This document shows positions 8,265 through 16,446 of a stretch of DNA of 64,000 bases, piece after piece; the stretch's first letter is position 1; every line of letters starts with the position of its first letter. The position numbers and the translations under genes were made by a program. This DNA is from Paracoccus sp. IB05. Lineage in GTDB: Bacteria; Pseudomonadota; Alphaproteobacteria; Rhodobacterales; Rhodobacteraceae. Under the pieces are notes generated by a model, which ran no database searches, had not been told where the DNA came from, and was given only the letters and a program-made list of their open reading frames with translations. The stretch is taken from positions 62,001 to 126,000 of the forward strand of contig NZ_JAEFCF010000006.1 in NCBI RefSeq assembly GCF_016405985.1, in the 5' to 3' direction.

Positions 8265-9068
8265 ATGATGGAATGGCATGATCAGGCTCTGGTTCTGGCG
8301 GCGCGGCCGCATGGCGAAACATCCGCCATTCTCACCGTTTTCGCCCGTGAGCATGGCCGGTGTTCCGGGCTGGTCAGGGGCGGCGCGTCCCGGCGCCTCG
8401 CGGCCCATTTGCAACCCGGCAACGAGCTCGACCTGACCTGGACGGCAAGGCTTGAGGACCAGCTTGGCAGTTTTCGTGTCGAACCACTGCGCTCGCGCGC
8501 AGCGGTGCTGGCGGACCGGCTCGCGCTGGAAGGCCTGGGCGCGGTGACGGCGCTGTTGCAGCTCTGCCTGCCCGAACGCGAGGCCTATGGCACTTTGTGG
8601 CAGGAGACCCAGGATCTTCTGGATCAGATGACGCGGACCGGCCCGGTCAATGCCAGCTGGCCCGCCTATTATCTCTTGTGGGAGCTCAGATTTCTGACCG
8701 AGACCGGCTATGGCCTGGATCTGGGTTCCTGTGCGGTGACCGGCGCAACGGAAGGGCTGGCCTATGTCAGCCCCAGGACGGGCCGGGCGGTTTCGGCCCG
8801 GGGCGCGGGGGATTGGGCGGCGCGTCTCCTGCCGCTGCCCGCCTCGCTTGCGGCAGGCGGGATGCCGGGCGAGGCCGACATCCTGCCGGGCCTCGCGCTG
8901 ACCGGACATTTCCTGACGCGCGAGCTGCTGAACGACAGGCCCCGGCCCGCCGATGACAAAGCGCCGCCTGTCCCGGCGGCCCTGCCCGCCGCGCGGGGCC
9001 GGCTTATCGACCTTCTGGCCCGCACCAAAACGGCGGGCCCCGCTGCGGGGGCACCGTCTGCCACCTGA
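8265..9068 (+). CDS. recO: DNA repair protein RecO
   Basis: 267 residues. RecO works with RecR to load RecA on gapped DNA coated with SSB. The N-terminal OB-fold is recognisable (DQALVLAARPHGETSAILTV, then EHGRCSGLVRGG and LQPGNELDLTWTARLEDQLG). It is followed by the helical domain with YYLLWELRFLTETGYGLDL and a CAVTGATEGLAYVSPRTGRAV segment, where most RecO proteins show a zinc-binding or degenerate cysteine region. ATG 8265 or 8268 could start; neither has a strong Shine-Dalgarno. An MFS gene follows 66 bp after its stop. Confidence 0.93.
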   Translation: MMEWHDQALVLAARPHGETSAILTVFAREHGRCSGLVRGGASRRLAAHLQPGNELDLTWTARLEDQLGSFRVEPLRSRAAVLADRLALEGLGAVTALLQLCLPEREAYGTLWQETQDLLDQMTRTGPVNASWPAYYLLWELRFLTETGYGLDLGSCAVTGATEGLAYVSPRTGRAVSARGAGDWAARLLPLPASLAAGGMPGEADILPGLALTGHFLTRELLNDRPRPADDKAPPVPAALPAARGRLIDLLARTKTAGPAAGAPSAT

Positions 9069-9134
9069 TGCCCGCGACACGCTCTGTCGCAAATGGTGCA
9101 GACCGGGCTTCTCTTTCGGAGTGTGGTCGGCGGC

Positions 9135-10364
9135 ATGGGCCATTACGATCTCCCCCTCGCGCTGAAACACAGCCCGGTGCCGAAGGTTGAGCATTTCGCT
9201 CTGCTTGCCGGGCTTGAGGCTGCGGTGCGCGGTATGCTGGTCTCGGCCATGCCATTGGCGGTCTATCAGAGCCTTGGCGATGCACAGATGACCTCGGTCG
9301 CCTATCTGGCGGCGGGGTTTGTCGCGCTGTTTTGCGGGCTGATGGTGCCGGGCGTGACCCGGTTCGTGCCGCGCCGCTGGACCTATACCGGAGGGGCCAC
9401 GCTTTATCTTGTCGGCACAGCGCTGGCGGTCTGTGGCACGCCGCTGACAATCTCGCTCGCGCTGATCTGCAATGCGATGGCGACGGCGACGGTCTTCATC
9501 TGTCTCAACGCCTATGTGCTGGATTATGTCGAGCGCACCCGGCTGGGTCACAGTCAGGGGGTGCAGATGGCCTATGCCGCTATCCCATGGGCGGTGGGGC
9601 CGGTGCTGGGGGTCTGGCTGCATCACCAATGGGCGCCGGCGCCCTTCCTGCTCTCGGGCTTTTTTGCGCTGGTGCTGATCGGGGTCTTCTGGTGGCTGAG
9701 GCTGGGAAATGGCCGCCAGATCTCGCGGGCGCGCCGGCCGGCGGTCAATCCGCTGGGGTTTCTGTCGCGCTTTCTGCGCCAGCCGAGGCTGATCGCGGGC
9801 TGGACCTTCGCGGTGATGCGGTCCTGCGGCTGGTGGGTCTATATCGTCTACCTGCCGATCTATTGCGTCCAGTCGGGTCTGAGCGACAAGACCGGCGGTA
9901 TCGTATTGTCGGTCTCGAACACGTTCCTGTTCCTCGCGCCGGCCATCAACCGCGCAGCGCGCCGGTTCTCGGTGCGCCGCTCGGTGCGGCTGGCGTTTCT
10001 GGCGGGCGGGGGCCTGATGCTGGCGGCGGCGATGCTGTCGGTCCTGCCCTGGGTCGCGGTGGCGCTGTGCCTCGCGGCAAGCTTTTGCTTCGTGACACTG
10101 GATGTCGTCGGCGGGCTGCCCTTCCTGATGTCGGTCAAACCCTCTGAGCGTACCGAAATGGCGGCCGTCTATGCCAGTTTCCGCGATGTATCGGGCATTC
10201 TGACGCCCGGCATCGCCTGGCTCATCCTGTTCTTCGCGCCGGTTCCGGGCATCTTTATCGTGGCAGGTCTCGGCCTTCTTGGCTGCTGGTGGATCGCAGG
10301 CGCGCTCCATCCGCGGCTGGGGGTGGAACGCCCCTCTCGCGGCGGTGGGGACCAAATTTCTTAA
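9135..10364 (+). CDS. MFS transporter
   Basis: 409 residues counted from ATG 9135 (MGHYDLPLALK), or 423 from 9093. It has about twelve hydrophobic segments split by a central basic loop (GNGRQISRARRPAVNPLG), the usual 6+6 major facilitator layout. There is a charged loop RRFSVRRSVRLAF before the last four helices. No substrate-specific motif was recognised; sugar, drug or metabolite export are all possible. The stop codon lies inside a palindrome that starts a two-hairpin cluster. Confidence 0.85.
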   Translation: MGHYDLPLALKHSPVPKVEHFALLAGLEAAVRGMLVSAMPLAVYQSLGDAQMTSVAYLAAGFVALFCGLMVPGVTRFVPRRWTYTGGATLYLVGTALAVCGTPLTISLALICNAMATATVFICLNAYVLDYVERTRLGHSQGVQMAYAAIPWAVGPVLGVWLHHQWAPAPFLLSGFFALVLIGVFWWLRLGNGRQISRARRPAVNPLGFLSRFLRQPRLIAGWTFAVMRSCGWWVYIVYLPIYCVQSGLSDKTGGIVLSVSNTFLFLAPAINRAARRFSVRRSVRLAFLAGGGLMLAAAMLSVLPWVAVALCLAASFCFVTLDVVGGLPFLMSVKPSERTEMAAVYASFRDVSGILTPGIAWLILFFAPVPGIFIVAGLGLLGCWWIAGALHPRLGVERPSRGGGDQIS

Positions 10365-10397
10365 AAGAAATTTGTGCGGTTTTCGCTGCGAAAACCG
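10354..10397. terminator. Two adjacent perfect hairpins after the MFS gene
   Basis: First palindrome: arms 10354-10362 and 10365-10373 (AAATTTCTT/AAGAAATTT). Second: arms 10377-10386 and 10388-10397 (CGGTTTTCGC/GCGAAAACCG). The MFS stop codon (10362-10364) is inside the first. The placement and A/T-rich first stem suit a termination or 3'-end stabilising element, although there is no classical T-run. Confidence 0.6.
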
Positions 10398-11054
10398 GGC
10401 CCCTGGCCAGTCGCGCGCCATGAGGAAGCTGGCCGAGTTGGGCCATCTGACGTCAGGGCCGCAGCCGACAGTGGCGGCAAGAACATATGTTCAGCACATG
10501 CCGCCACTTTTCCGCGAAATCGGCAGGGCGCTTCCAGATCCAAAGGCGGTGAGAGATTTCACTTATGATGATGCACGGAAAGCCGCCCTCGCAAAGCTGC
10601 GTCTGGAGGCTCTCAGGAGTGGATCTGCATCGATCGGTCGGGCGCTTTGCGTTAGTCTCCAGACTCATTAACCTTCAAAGCCGGAAGAGGGCGGTTGCGC
10701 TGAGGGCAGTAGCTGAGGGGAAGACCATGGGGCGACTGTCGCAGCGGGTGGCCACGCGCCTTCGGTCCTTGCGCCTTCAGAACATGTCTGGATGGTTGCG
10801 GCATTTGATGCGGCGATCTCCGACGCAGCATCCTCCAAGGACCGGCCCCCCGGATCTCTTGCTGTCAAGCCTCCCTTCGTCGGTCAGAATTCACGCGTTC
10901 CAAGCAGGACAAAAAATAATATCAATAACTTACCAGGAAATCCCTCGCCCCCCCCCGGAGGAACTGCTCAAAGGCGGAGAGCATCCACTTTCCTTGTCTG
11001 CTCCTGAATATCCCCGGGGGGCCCGCTTCTGCGGACGGCGGCTGAACCCCGCTC
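10398..11054. other. About 650 bp without a recognisable gene; contains a nested palindrome
   Basis: Several short frames are open on both strands, but none looks coding: their third positions do not follow the strong G/C preference of the neighbours. Base composition shifts to AT-rich around 10905-10940. Arms 10470-10479 and 10499-10508 (AGTGGCGGCA/TGCCGCCACT) enclose a perfect 12-bp palindrome GAACATATGTTC (10481-10492), shaped like a regulator site. A CTGAATATCCCCGGGGGG piece at about 11005-11022 resembles the gene-end hairpin modules found elsewhere. It may be a decayed insertion. Confidence 0.5.
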
Positions 11055-11948
11055 TTAAAGACGTGGCGGCAAAGTGAGGCCTTTGAGCACCTCGGCGGCA
11101 GGCATCGGTTTCTTGCCCTCGCGCTGCGCCTCGGTCACCGTCACCGCCCCCTCACCACAGGCGATGGTGAAGCCGGACAGCACCTCGCCGGGCGCTCCCG
11201 CACCGGCATCGATCCGGGAACGCAGCAGCTTCACCCGTTCCGCTCCCACCTGTGTCCAGGCCCCCGGAAAGGGCGAGAGACCGCGGATCTGGCGGTCGAT
11301 CACATCGCAGGGGCGTGTCCAGTCGATCTTTGCCTCGGCCTTGTCGATCTTCGCGGCGTAACTTACGCCCTCTTCGGGCTGGCGAACCGGCACGAGCCCG
11401 TCCAGCTGGTCAAGCGCCGCGATCATCGCAGCGGCGCCCAGTGCGGACAGGCGGTCATGCAGATCGGAGGCCGTCTCCTCCGCACCGATCCGGGTTTCTT
11501 CGCGCAACAGAACCGGGCCGGTATCAAGCCCCGCCTCCATCTGCATGATACAGATGCCGGTTTCCGCATCCCCGGCCATGATCGCGCGCTGGATCGGCGC
11601 CGCACCGCGCCAACGCGGCAAAAGCGAGGCATGGATGTTCAGACAGCCCCGCGCCGGCATGTCCAGCACGACCTGGGGCAGGATCAGCCCGTAAGCCACC
11701 ACCACCGCCACATCGGCCTTCAGCGCGGCAAACACCGCCTGATCCTCGGGCGCGCGCAGTTTGTCGGGGGTATGAACCGTCAGCCCGAGCGCCCCGGCAC
11801 GGGCATGGACCGGGGTTTTGCGCAGCTCTTTGCCGCGCCCGGCGGGCCGGGGCGGCTGCGACCAGACGCCGACGACCTCATGCCTTGCATTCAGCGCCTC
11901 GAGCACCGGCACCGAAAACTCCGGCGTGCCCATGAAAATCACCCGCAT
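11055..11948 (-). CDS. fmt: Methionyl-tRNA formyltransferase
   Basis: 297 residues. Fmt formylates initiator Met-tRNA using 10-formyltetrahydrofolate. The N-terminal [19 protein letters not shown], the [17 protein letters not shown] loop and the catalytic block [20 protein letters not shown] (Asn-His-Ser residues) are intact. The C-terminal OB-like domain contains [19 protein letters not shown]. It is the last gene of a three-gene minus-strand set def, def-like, fmt. This is the logical order for formylating and deformylating nascent proteins. The gap to the def-like gene is 10 bp, so they are surely co-transcribed. Confidence 0.97.
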   Translation of the reverse strand: MRVIFMGTPEFSVPVLEALNARHEVVGVWSQPPRPAGRGKELRKTPVHARAGALGLTVHTPDKLRAPEDQAVFAALKADVAVVVAYGLILPQVVLDMPARGCLNIHASLLPRWRGAAPIQRAIMAGDAETGICIMQMEAGLDTGPVLLREETRIGAEETASDLHDRLSALGAAAMIAALDQLDGLVPVRQPEEGVSYAAKIDKAEAKIDWTRPCDVIDRQIRGLSPFPGAWTQVGAERVKLLRSRIDAGAGAPGEVLSGFTIACGEGAVTVTEAQREGKKPMPAAEVLKGLTLPPRL

Positions 11949-11958
11949 CCGCGCCTCC

Positions 11959-12462
11959 TCAGCCGCGTTTGCGGAGCTTCTCCGCCTTCGCGATCAGCAT
12001 TTTCCGTTTCAGGGGCGAGAGATGATCGAAATACATCTTGCCCGCCAGATGGTCGATCTGGTGCTGCGCCGATGTCGCCCAGAGATGCACGAAATCGCGC
12101 TCTTCGATCTGGCCCTCTGCGTTCAGGAACCTGACCGTCACCGCGCGCGGCCGCGTCACCCTGGCTGAGACGCCCGGCAGATTGGGCGAGGCCTCTTCAT
12201 GGTCACGCGGCTGCACCGAAGCATGGATCACCTCGGGATTGGCCATCAGCACCGCCTGGCCGCGCGCCTCGGAACAATCCACCACAGCCAGCCGCAACGG
12301 AACCCCGATCTGCACGGCGGCAAGGCCGTAGCCCGGCATCGCCTCCATCGTATCAACCATGTCGCGCCAGATCGCACGCACCTCATCGGTGATCTCCGCC
12401 ACATCCGCCGCCGGCGCCTTCAGCACCGGATGCGGGTAAGGCACACAGACACGAACCGCCAT
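11959..12462 (-). CDS. Peptide deformylase-like protein lacking metal and catalytic residues
   Basis: 167 residues, the same fold and length as peptide deformylase and aligned without gaps to the neighbouring def across the motifs. Motif I reads [10 protein letters not shown] instead of GVGLAAPQIG. In motif II, EEGCLSIP is EEASPNLP, so the metal-binding cysteine (Cys92 in the neighbour) is Ser92. In motif III, QHEIDH is QHQIDH, so the catalytic Glu135 is Gln. The two metal histidines (134, 138) remain. It is therefore probably inactive as a deformylase. ATG 12462 overlaps the stop of def (TGATG), implying translational coupling. Possible roles are a pseudo-enzyme partner of Def or a different ligand-binding protein; sequencing error is unlikely, as the frame is clean. 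Confidence 0.85.
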   Translation of the reverse strand: MAVRVCVPYPHPVLKAPAADVAEITDEVRAIWRDMVDTMEAMPGYGLAAVQIGVPLRLAVVDCSEARGQAVLMANPEVIHASVQPRDHEEASPNLPGVSARVTRPRAVTVRFLNAEGQIEERDFVHLWATSAQHQIDHLAGKMYFDHLSPLKRKMLIAKAEKLRKRG

Positions 12463-12983
12463 CACATGCCTTCCGAACGCGCGCGTTCGCGCTTCAGCTT
12501 TTCCATCTTGCGGGTGATCATCTGGCGCTTCAGCGGCCCGAGATAGTCAATGAACAGCTTGCCGTTCAGATGGTCGATCTCATGCTGGACGCAGGTGGCC
12601 CAGAGCCCTTCGAAACTGCGCTCATCGGTTTTGCCATCGAGCCCCGTCCAGCGCACAGTAACCAGCGAAGGGCGCTTCACCTCGGCATATTGATCCGGAA
12701 TGGAAAGACAGCCTTCCTCATAGATGTTCAGATCTTCCGAGGACCAGATGACCTCGGGGTTGATCAGCGCCATCGGCTCGGGCGTGCCCTCCTTGATGCA
12801 ATCCATCACCAGAAGCCGCTTCATCACACCGATCTGCGGCGCGGCCAGGCCAACGCCCGGCGCATCATACATGGTTTCCAGCATGTCATCGGCCAGCCTG
12901 CGGATCTCGTCCGAGACCTCGGTCACGGGATCGCAGAGCTTTTTCAGGCGGGGATCGGGATGGATCAGGATGGAGCGCAACAT
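12462..12983 (-). CDS. def: Peptide deformylase
   Basis: 173 residues. It removes the formyl group from the N-terminal Met of new proteins at the ribosome exit. All three motifs are canonical: GVGLAAPQIG (residues 43-52), EEGCLSIP with ligand Cys92, and QHEIDH with ligands His134 and His138 and catalytic Glu135. The basic C-terminal tail (RKMEKLKRERARSEGM) is typical of ribosome-binding Def proteins. It is the first gene of the def, def-like, fmt operon. Its stop overlaps the start of the degenerate paralogue. Confidence 0.97.
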   Translation of the reverse strand: MLRSILIHPDPRLKKLCDPVTEVSDEIRRLADDMLETMYDAPGVGLAAPQIGVMKRLLVMDCIKEGTPEPMALINPEVIWSSEDLNIYEEGCLSIPDQYAEVKRPSLVTVRWTGLDGKTDERSFEGLWATCVQHEIDHLNGKLFIDYLGPLKRQMITRKMEKLKRERARSEGM

Positions 12984-13139
12984 GGGGGGGATTTAGGTCA
13001 TCCCCCCCCTTTCGCGCAAGGGATTCGCGCATATCTGCGTGAGGGCGGGTGCCGGAGGGCGCGGACAGACGGCGCGCGGCTTGATCCGGGCCGCATCTGC
13101 GGCTAGCCCTTTCGGGGTATTGTGCAGAAAGACGCCCTC

Positions 13140-14321
13140 ATGTCCCGCCCCGATTTCGATACGCCCATCAACCGTTTCGGCTCTCATTGCGTGAAATGGG
13201 ACATGATGGAGACGCTTTACGGCATCCCGCATGACCGGGGCCTTGCGATGTGGGTGGCAGATATGGAGTTCCGCCCGCCCGCCGCGGTGCAGGCCGCGCT
13301 GCAAAAGATGCTCGATCATGGGGTTTACGGCTATTTCGGCGATGAGCGCCCCTATCTCGAGGCGCTCACCTGGTGGATGCAGACCCGCCATGGCTGGAAA
13401 ATCGATCCTTCGCATATCTTCACCACCCATGGCCTGGTGAATGCGGTGGGGCTGTGTCTGCAGGCCTTTACGCAGCCCGGGGATGGCATCGTGCTGATGA
13501 CGCCGGTCTATCACGCCTTTGCCCGGGTGATCCGGTCCAGCGGGCGCGAGGTGGTGGAATGCGAACTGAAGAACGAGGACGGGCGCTATATGCTCGATCT
13601 CGCGGCCTGGGACGCGCAGCTGACGGGGCGCGAGACCATGCTGATCCTGTGCTCGCCCCATAATCCCGGCGGGCGGGTCTGGACGCCGGCCGAACTGCGC
13701 GCGATCGCCGCCTTTGCGCAGCGCCATGATCTGATCCTTGTCTCGGACGAGATCCATTCCGACCTGACCTATCCGGGCCATAAACACACGGTGATGGCCA
13801 ATGCCGCACCAGAGATCCAGGACCGGCTGGTGATGCTGACGGCAGCAACCAAGACCTTCAACATCGCGGGCGCCCATACCGGCAATGTGATCATCGCCGA
13901 TGAGGTTCTGCGCCGGCGCTTTGCATCTGTGATGGGGGCGATCGGGATTTCGCCGAACAGCTTTGGGATACATATGGTCACCGCCGCCTGCTCGCCCGAG
14001 GGGGCGGCCTGGGTCGATGCGCTGATGACCTATCTCGACGGCAACAGGCAGTTGTTCGATGCGGCGATCCACCGGATCCCGGGGCTGAAATCCATGCCGC
14101 TTGAAGCGACCTATCTCTCTTGGGTCGACTTCTCGGGCACCGGGCTGAGCAAGGCCGGGATGCTGGAACGCGTCGAAGGTCAGGCCGCCATCGCGACCAA
14201 TTACGGTGACAGTTTCGGACGCGGCGGCGAGAGCTTCCTGCGCGTCAATATCGCGGCACCACGCGCCCAGGTCGAAGAAGCGCTGGAGCGGTTGCAGGCG
14301 GCATTCTCCGATCTGCAATGA
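13140..14321 (+). CDS. PLP-dependent C-S lyase, MalY/PatB family
   Basis: 393 residues from ATG 13140 (MSRPDFDTPINRFGS); a longer start at 13122 is possible. The N-terminal NRFGSHCVKWD and LAMWVADMEFRPP are characteristic of MalY/PatB cystathionine beta-lyase-like enzymes, which cleave cystathionine or cysteine conjugates. PLP-fold landmarks include CSPHNPGGRVW, LVSDEIHSDL and the lysine in AATKTFNIAGAHTGN. Downstream, ATGA overlaps the L,D-transpeptidase start, so the two are coupled. The exact substrate (cystathionine versus another C-S bond) cannot be told. Confidence 0.88.
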   Translation: MSRPDFDTPINRFGSHCVKWDMMETLYGIPHDRGLAMWVADMEFRPPAAVQAALQKMLDHGVYGYFGDERPYLEALTWWMQTRHGWKIDPSHIFTTHGLVNAVGLCLQAFTQPGDGIVLMTPVYHAFARVIRSSGREVVECELKNEDGRYMLDLAAWDAQLTGRETMLILCSPHNPGGRVWTPAELRAIAAFAQRHDLILVSDEIHSDLTYPGHKHTVMANAAPEIQDRLVMLTAATKTFNIAGAHTGNVIIADEVLRRRFASVMGAIGISPNSFGIHMVTAACSPEGAAWVDALMTYLDGNRQLFDAAIHRIPGLKSMPLEATYLSWVDFSGTGLSKAGMLERVEGQAAIATNYGDSFGRGGESFLRVNIAAPRAQVEEALERLQAAFSDLQ

Positions 14322-14863
14322 AACAGCTGGCGCGGCTTTTCACGCTGCTGAGCCTCAGCGGGCTGATCCTCGCCGCTCTGCTGTTCTGGCCGCGCCTAGT
14401 CCCCGCCCCCGGGCCTGATGCAACGCCGCTGCCGCCGCTTTCAGGTGAGGTGGAGCGCATCGTGATCGAAAAATCCACCCGCCGCATGGCCTTGATCCAG
14501 GATGGCAAAGAGGTGCGGGTTTATAGGATTGCCCTCGGATTTGCGCCCGATGGGAGTAAGGAACGCGAAGGCGATGGCCGCACCCCCGAGGGCGAATTCC
14601 GCATCGACCGCCGCAATGACCAGTCTGCCTATCACCTCTCACTGGGGCTCGATTACCCGCAGCCCGCCGACCGCGCGCGCGCCCGGGCCGGCGGCTATTC
14701 TCCCGGGGGCGATATCATGATCCATGGCCAGCCGAATATGCTGCCCGATGACACATTTATCGCAACTGACTGGACGGCAGGATGTATCGCCATAAGCAAT
14801 GCGGAAATGCGTGAAATCTGGGCGGCGACGCCTGTTGGAACCATGGTCGAGATCCGACCGTGA
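14318..14863 (+). CDS. L,D-transpeptidase family protein (YkuD domain)
   Basis: 181 residues. An N-terminal hydrophobic segment (LLSLSGLILAALLFWPRL) anchors or exports it to the periplasm. The YkuD domain follows: VERIVIEKSTRRMALI, GRTPEGEFRIDRRN, then the catalytic region MIHGQPN and DWTAGCIAIS with the active cysteine. This matches the YafK-like subgroup more than the SHGC subgroup. It should cross-link peptidoglycan or attach proteins to it. Its ATG overlaps the stop of the preceding lyase gene. A long inverted repeat follows the stop. Confidence 0.88.
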   Translation: MKQLARLFTLLSLSGLILAALLFWPRLVPAPGPDATPLPPLSGEVERIVIEKSTRRMALIQDGKEVRVYRIALGFAPDGSKEREGDGRTPEGEFRIDRRNDQSAYHLSLGLDYPQPADRARARAGGYSPGGDIMIHGQPNMLPDDTFIATDWTAGCIAISNAEMREIWAATPVGTMVEIRP

Positions 14864-14890
14864 TGGCGCCTCTGGCCAGGTGAGGAAGCC

Positions 14891-14978
14891 TCCGGCGGGA
14901 GTATTTCAGTCAAGAGGAAATACGCTCTTCCTCTTGATCTGAATACTCCGGGGGTGGAGGGGGCAGAGCCCCCCCTTA
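14891..14978. terminator. Long hairpin plus G/C hairpin between convergent genes (dispersed gene-end module)
   Basis: Arms 14898-14918 and 14929-14949 form a 21-bp near-perfect inverted repeat (GGAGTATTTCAG.../...CTGAATACTCC). A second G/C stem AGGGGGC-AGA-GCCCCCCCT follows. The module separates the convergent L,D-transpeptidase and the 14976 gene, so it can terminate in both directions. Related modules occur at several other gene ends in the window. Confidence 0.75.
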
Positions 14979-15332
14979 CGCGGATGGCAAATAACCCGCC
15001 GGCCCCTCGTCTTCGCGCCAGTAGTCAAGCGCCGCGCGATTGGTCACCGGGGTCAGACGTTTGAAGTCGCAGACCAGTTCGCCATCGACGATTTCCGAGG
15101 CAACGATCAGGCACTGAAAAACATGGCGCGGGCCGTCATAGATATCGACCAGCCCCCGCAGCCGCGCCGGCACCAGATCGGCATCAAGCGAAAAGCCGCC
15201 CTGCCAGAACCGCATCACCGGATAGACCAGCAGATCGCCAAGTTCGACCCGCATCCGCGATTTGCGCCTTTGCTGGCGCTTGCGGGCAGCATCGAGATGA
15301 TCGCGCAACTCCTTGGGCAGATATTCCAGCAT
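14976..15332 (-). CDS. Conserved-type hypothetical protein (118 aa)
   Basis: Start ATG 15332 (MLEYLPKELRDHLD) is supported by AGGAGGGG about 9 nt upstream; nine more in-frame codons upstream are not needed. The protein begins with a basic helix (DAARKRQQRRKSRMRVE), followed by a beta-rich region (LLVYPVMRFWQGGFSLDAD, GLVDIYDGPRHVFQCLI) and ends DYWREDEGPAGYLPSA. There is no signal peptide or membrane segment, so it is cytosolic. Codon use matches its neighbours and the reading frame is clean. I do not recognise a named function; it looks like a lineage-conserved small protein. Confidence 0.75.
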   Translation of the reverse strand: MLEYLPKELRDHLDAARKRQQRRKSRMRVELGDLLVYPVMRFWQGGFSLDADLVPARLRGLVDIYDGPRHVFQCLIVASEIVDGELVCDFKRLTPVTNRAALDYWREDEGPAGYLPSA

Positions 15333-15536
15333 GTCCGTCCCCTCCTGAGCCCAGCACAAACCCGAAAGCCCGTGAAATCAAGCCCCTCTCACCATGCCAG
15401 CACTTTACCACAAAAAGATGAAGCCTTCGTGGCGGCAATGCCGCAGGCCGGGACCGTTGAATGCCCGCTTGCCCGCGGGGCCGATCCGGTTCACTTCCCT
15501 GTCAGATGATTCGCAACCACCAGCACGGGGTCCGGC

Positions 15537-16436
15537 ATGGTTTTGGTTCTTGCCATGATTCTCGACGCCGCCTTTGGCGAGCCCGCCTGGATCTGGCGCC
15601 ACCTGCCGCATCCGGCGGTGCTGATGGGCCGGCTGATCGGCCTTGCGGACCGGCGGTTCAACGAGGGCGCGGCGCGGCGGCTCAAGGGGGCTGTGGTGAT
15701 GGCCGTCCTGGTCCTTGGCGCGGGCCTGGTGGGCTGGCTCATCGGCAGGCTGCCATATCACGGTGTGATCGAGACCGTGATCGCCGCCATTCTGATCGCG
15801 CAGCGCTCGCTGGTTGATCATGTGCGGGCGGTGGCGACGGGGCTCCGGCAGTCGCTGGACGAGGGCAAGCGCGCGGTTGCGATGATCGTCGGACGCGACA
15901 CCAAAGACATGCGCGCGCCGGATATCGCCCGCGCCGCGATTGAATCGGCGGCCGAAAATCTTTCGGACGGGGTGATTGCGCCGGTTTTCTGGTTCCTGAT
16001 CGCCGGATTGCCGGGGATCCTGATCTACAAGATCACCAATACCGCCGATTCGATGATCGGCCATATGACGCCGCGCCATCGCGAATTCGGCTGGGCCGCT
16101 GCGCGGTTTGATGACCTGCTTAACCTGATCCCCGCGCGGCTGACGTCTTTGTTACTCGCGCTGTCACATGGCTGGCTCGACCCGCGCCCGGTGCTGCGCG
16201 ATGCGCCGCAGCATCGCAGCCCGAATGCCGGCTGGCCGGAATCCACCCTCGCGCCCATTCTGAATGTCGCGCTTTCCGGCCCGCGCAGCTATAATGGCGA
16301 AATGCGCTGGTACCCCTGGGTCTGGCCCGAGGGGCGCCGCGATGCCGGGCCCGAAGATATTGACGCCGCCTGCCGCGCGCTTTGGCGGGCCTGGGCACTG
16401 ATGCTGGCAATTGCCCTCATGGCCGCGCTCGTCTAG
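15537..16436 (+). CDS. cobD: Adenosylcobinamide-phosphate synthase
   Basis: 299 residues, membrane protein of the CobD/CbiB family that attaches the aminopropanol (phosphate) side chain to adenosylcobyric acid. The N-terminal MILDAAFGEPAWIWRHLPHP and AVLMGRLIGLADRRFN are diagnostic. The central RDTKDMRAPDIARAAIESAAENLSDG motif, PVFWFLIAGLPG, KITNTADSMIGH and the C-terminal AGWPESTLAPILNVALSGPR are intact. No cobalamin riboswitch was recognised upstream. It stands apart from other cob genes but fits the B12 requirement of the mutase at 61.7 kb. Confidence 0.95.
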   Translation: MVLVLAMILDAAFGEPAWIWRHLPHPAVLMGRLIGLADRRFNEGAARRLKGAVVMAVLVLGAGLVGWLIGRLPYHGVIETVIAAILIAQRSLVDHVRAVATGLRQSLDEGKRAVAMIVGRDTKDMRAPDIARAAIESAAENLSDGVIAPVFWFLIAGLPGILIYKITNTADSMIGHMTPRHREFGWAAARFDDLLNLIPARLTSLLLALSHGWLDPRPVLRDAPQHRSPNAGWPESTLAPILNVALSGPRSYNGEMRWYPWVWPEGRRDAGPEDIDAACRALWRAWALMLAIALMAALV

Positions 16437-16446
16437 CTTCGCGCCC

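Noticed and set aside
8151-10421. Very long minus-strand open frame (756 codons) across recO and the MFS gene
   Set aside because: It is antisense to two clear genes, is Arg/Pro/Gln-rich without family features, and arises from GC-rich codons leaving the opposite frame open.
10481-10492. GAACATATGTTC read as a LexA box
   Set aside because: GAACN4GTTC is the Gram-positive LexA form; alphaproteobacterial LexA sites are typically GTTCN7GTTC, and no SOS gene is adjacent.
12993-14318. 441-codon minus-strand open frame opposite the PatB/MalY gene
   Set aside because: The plus-strand gene has clear PLP motifs; the minus frame has none.
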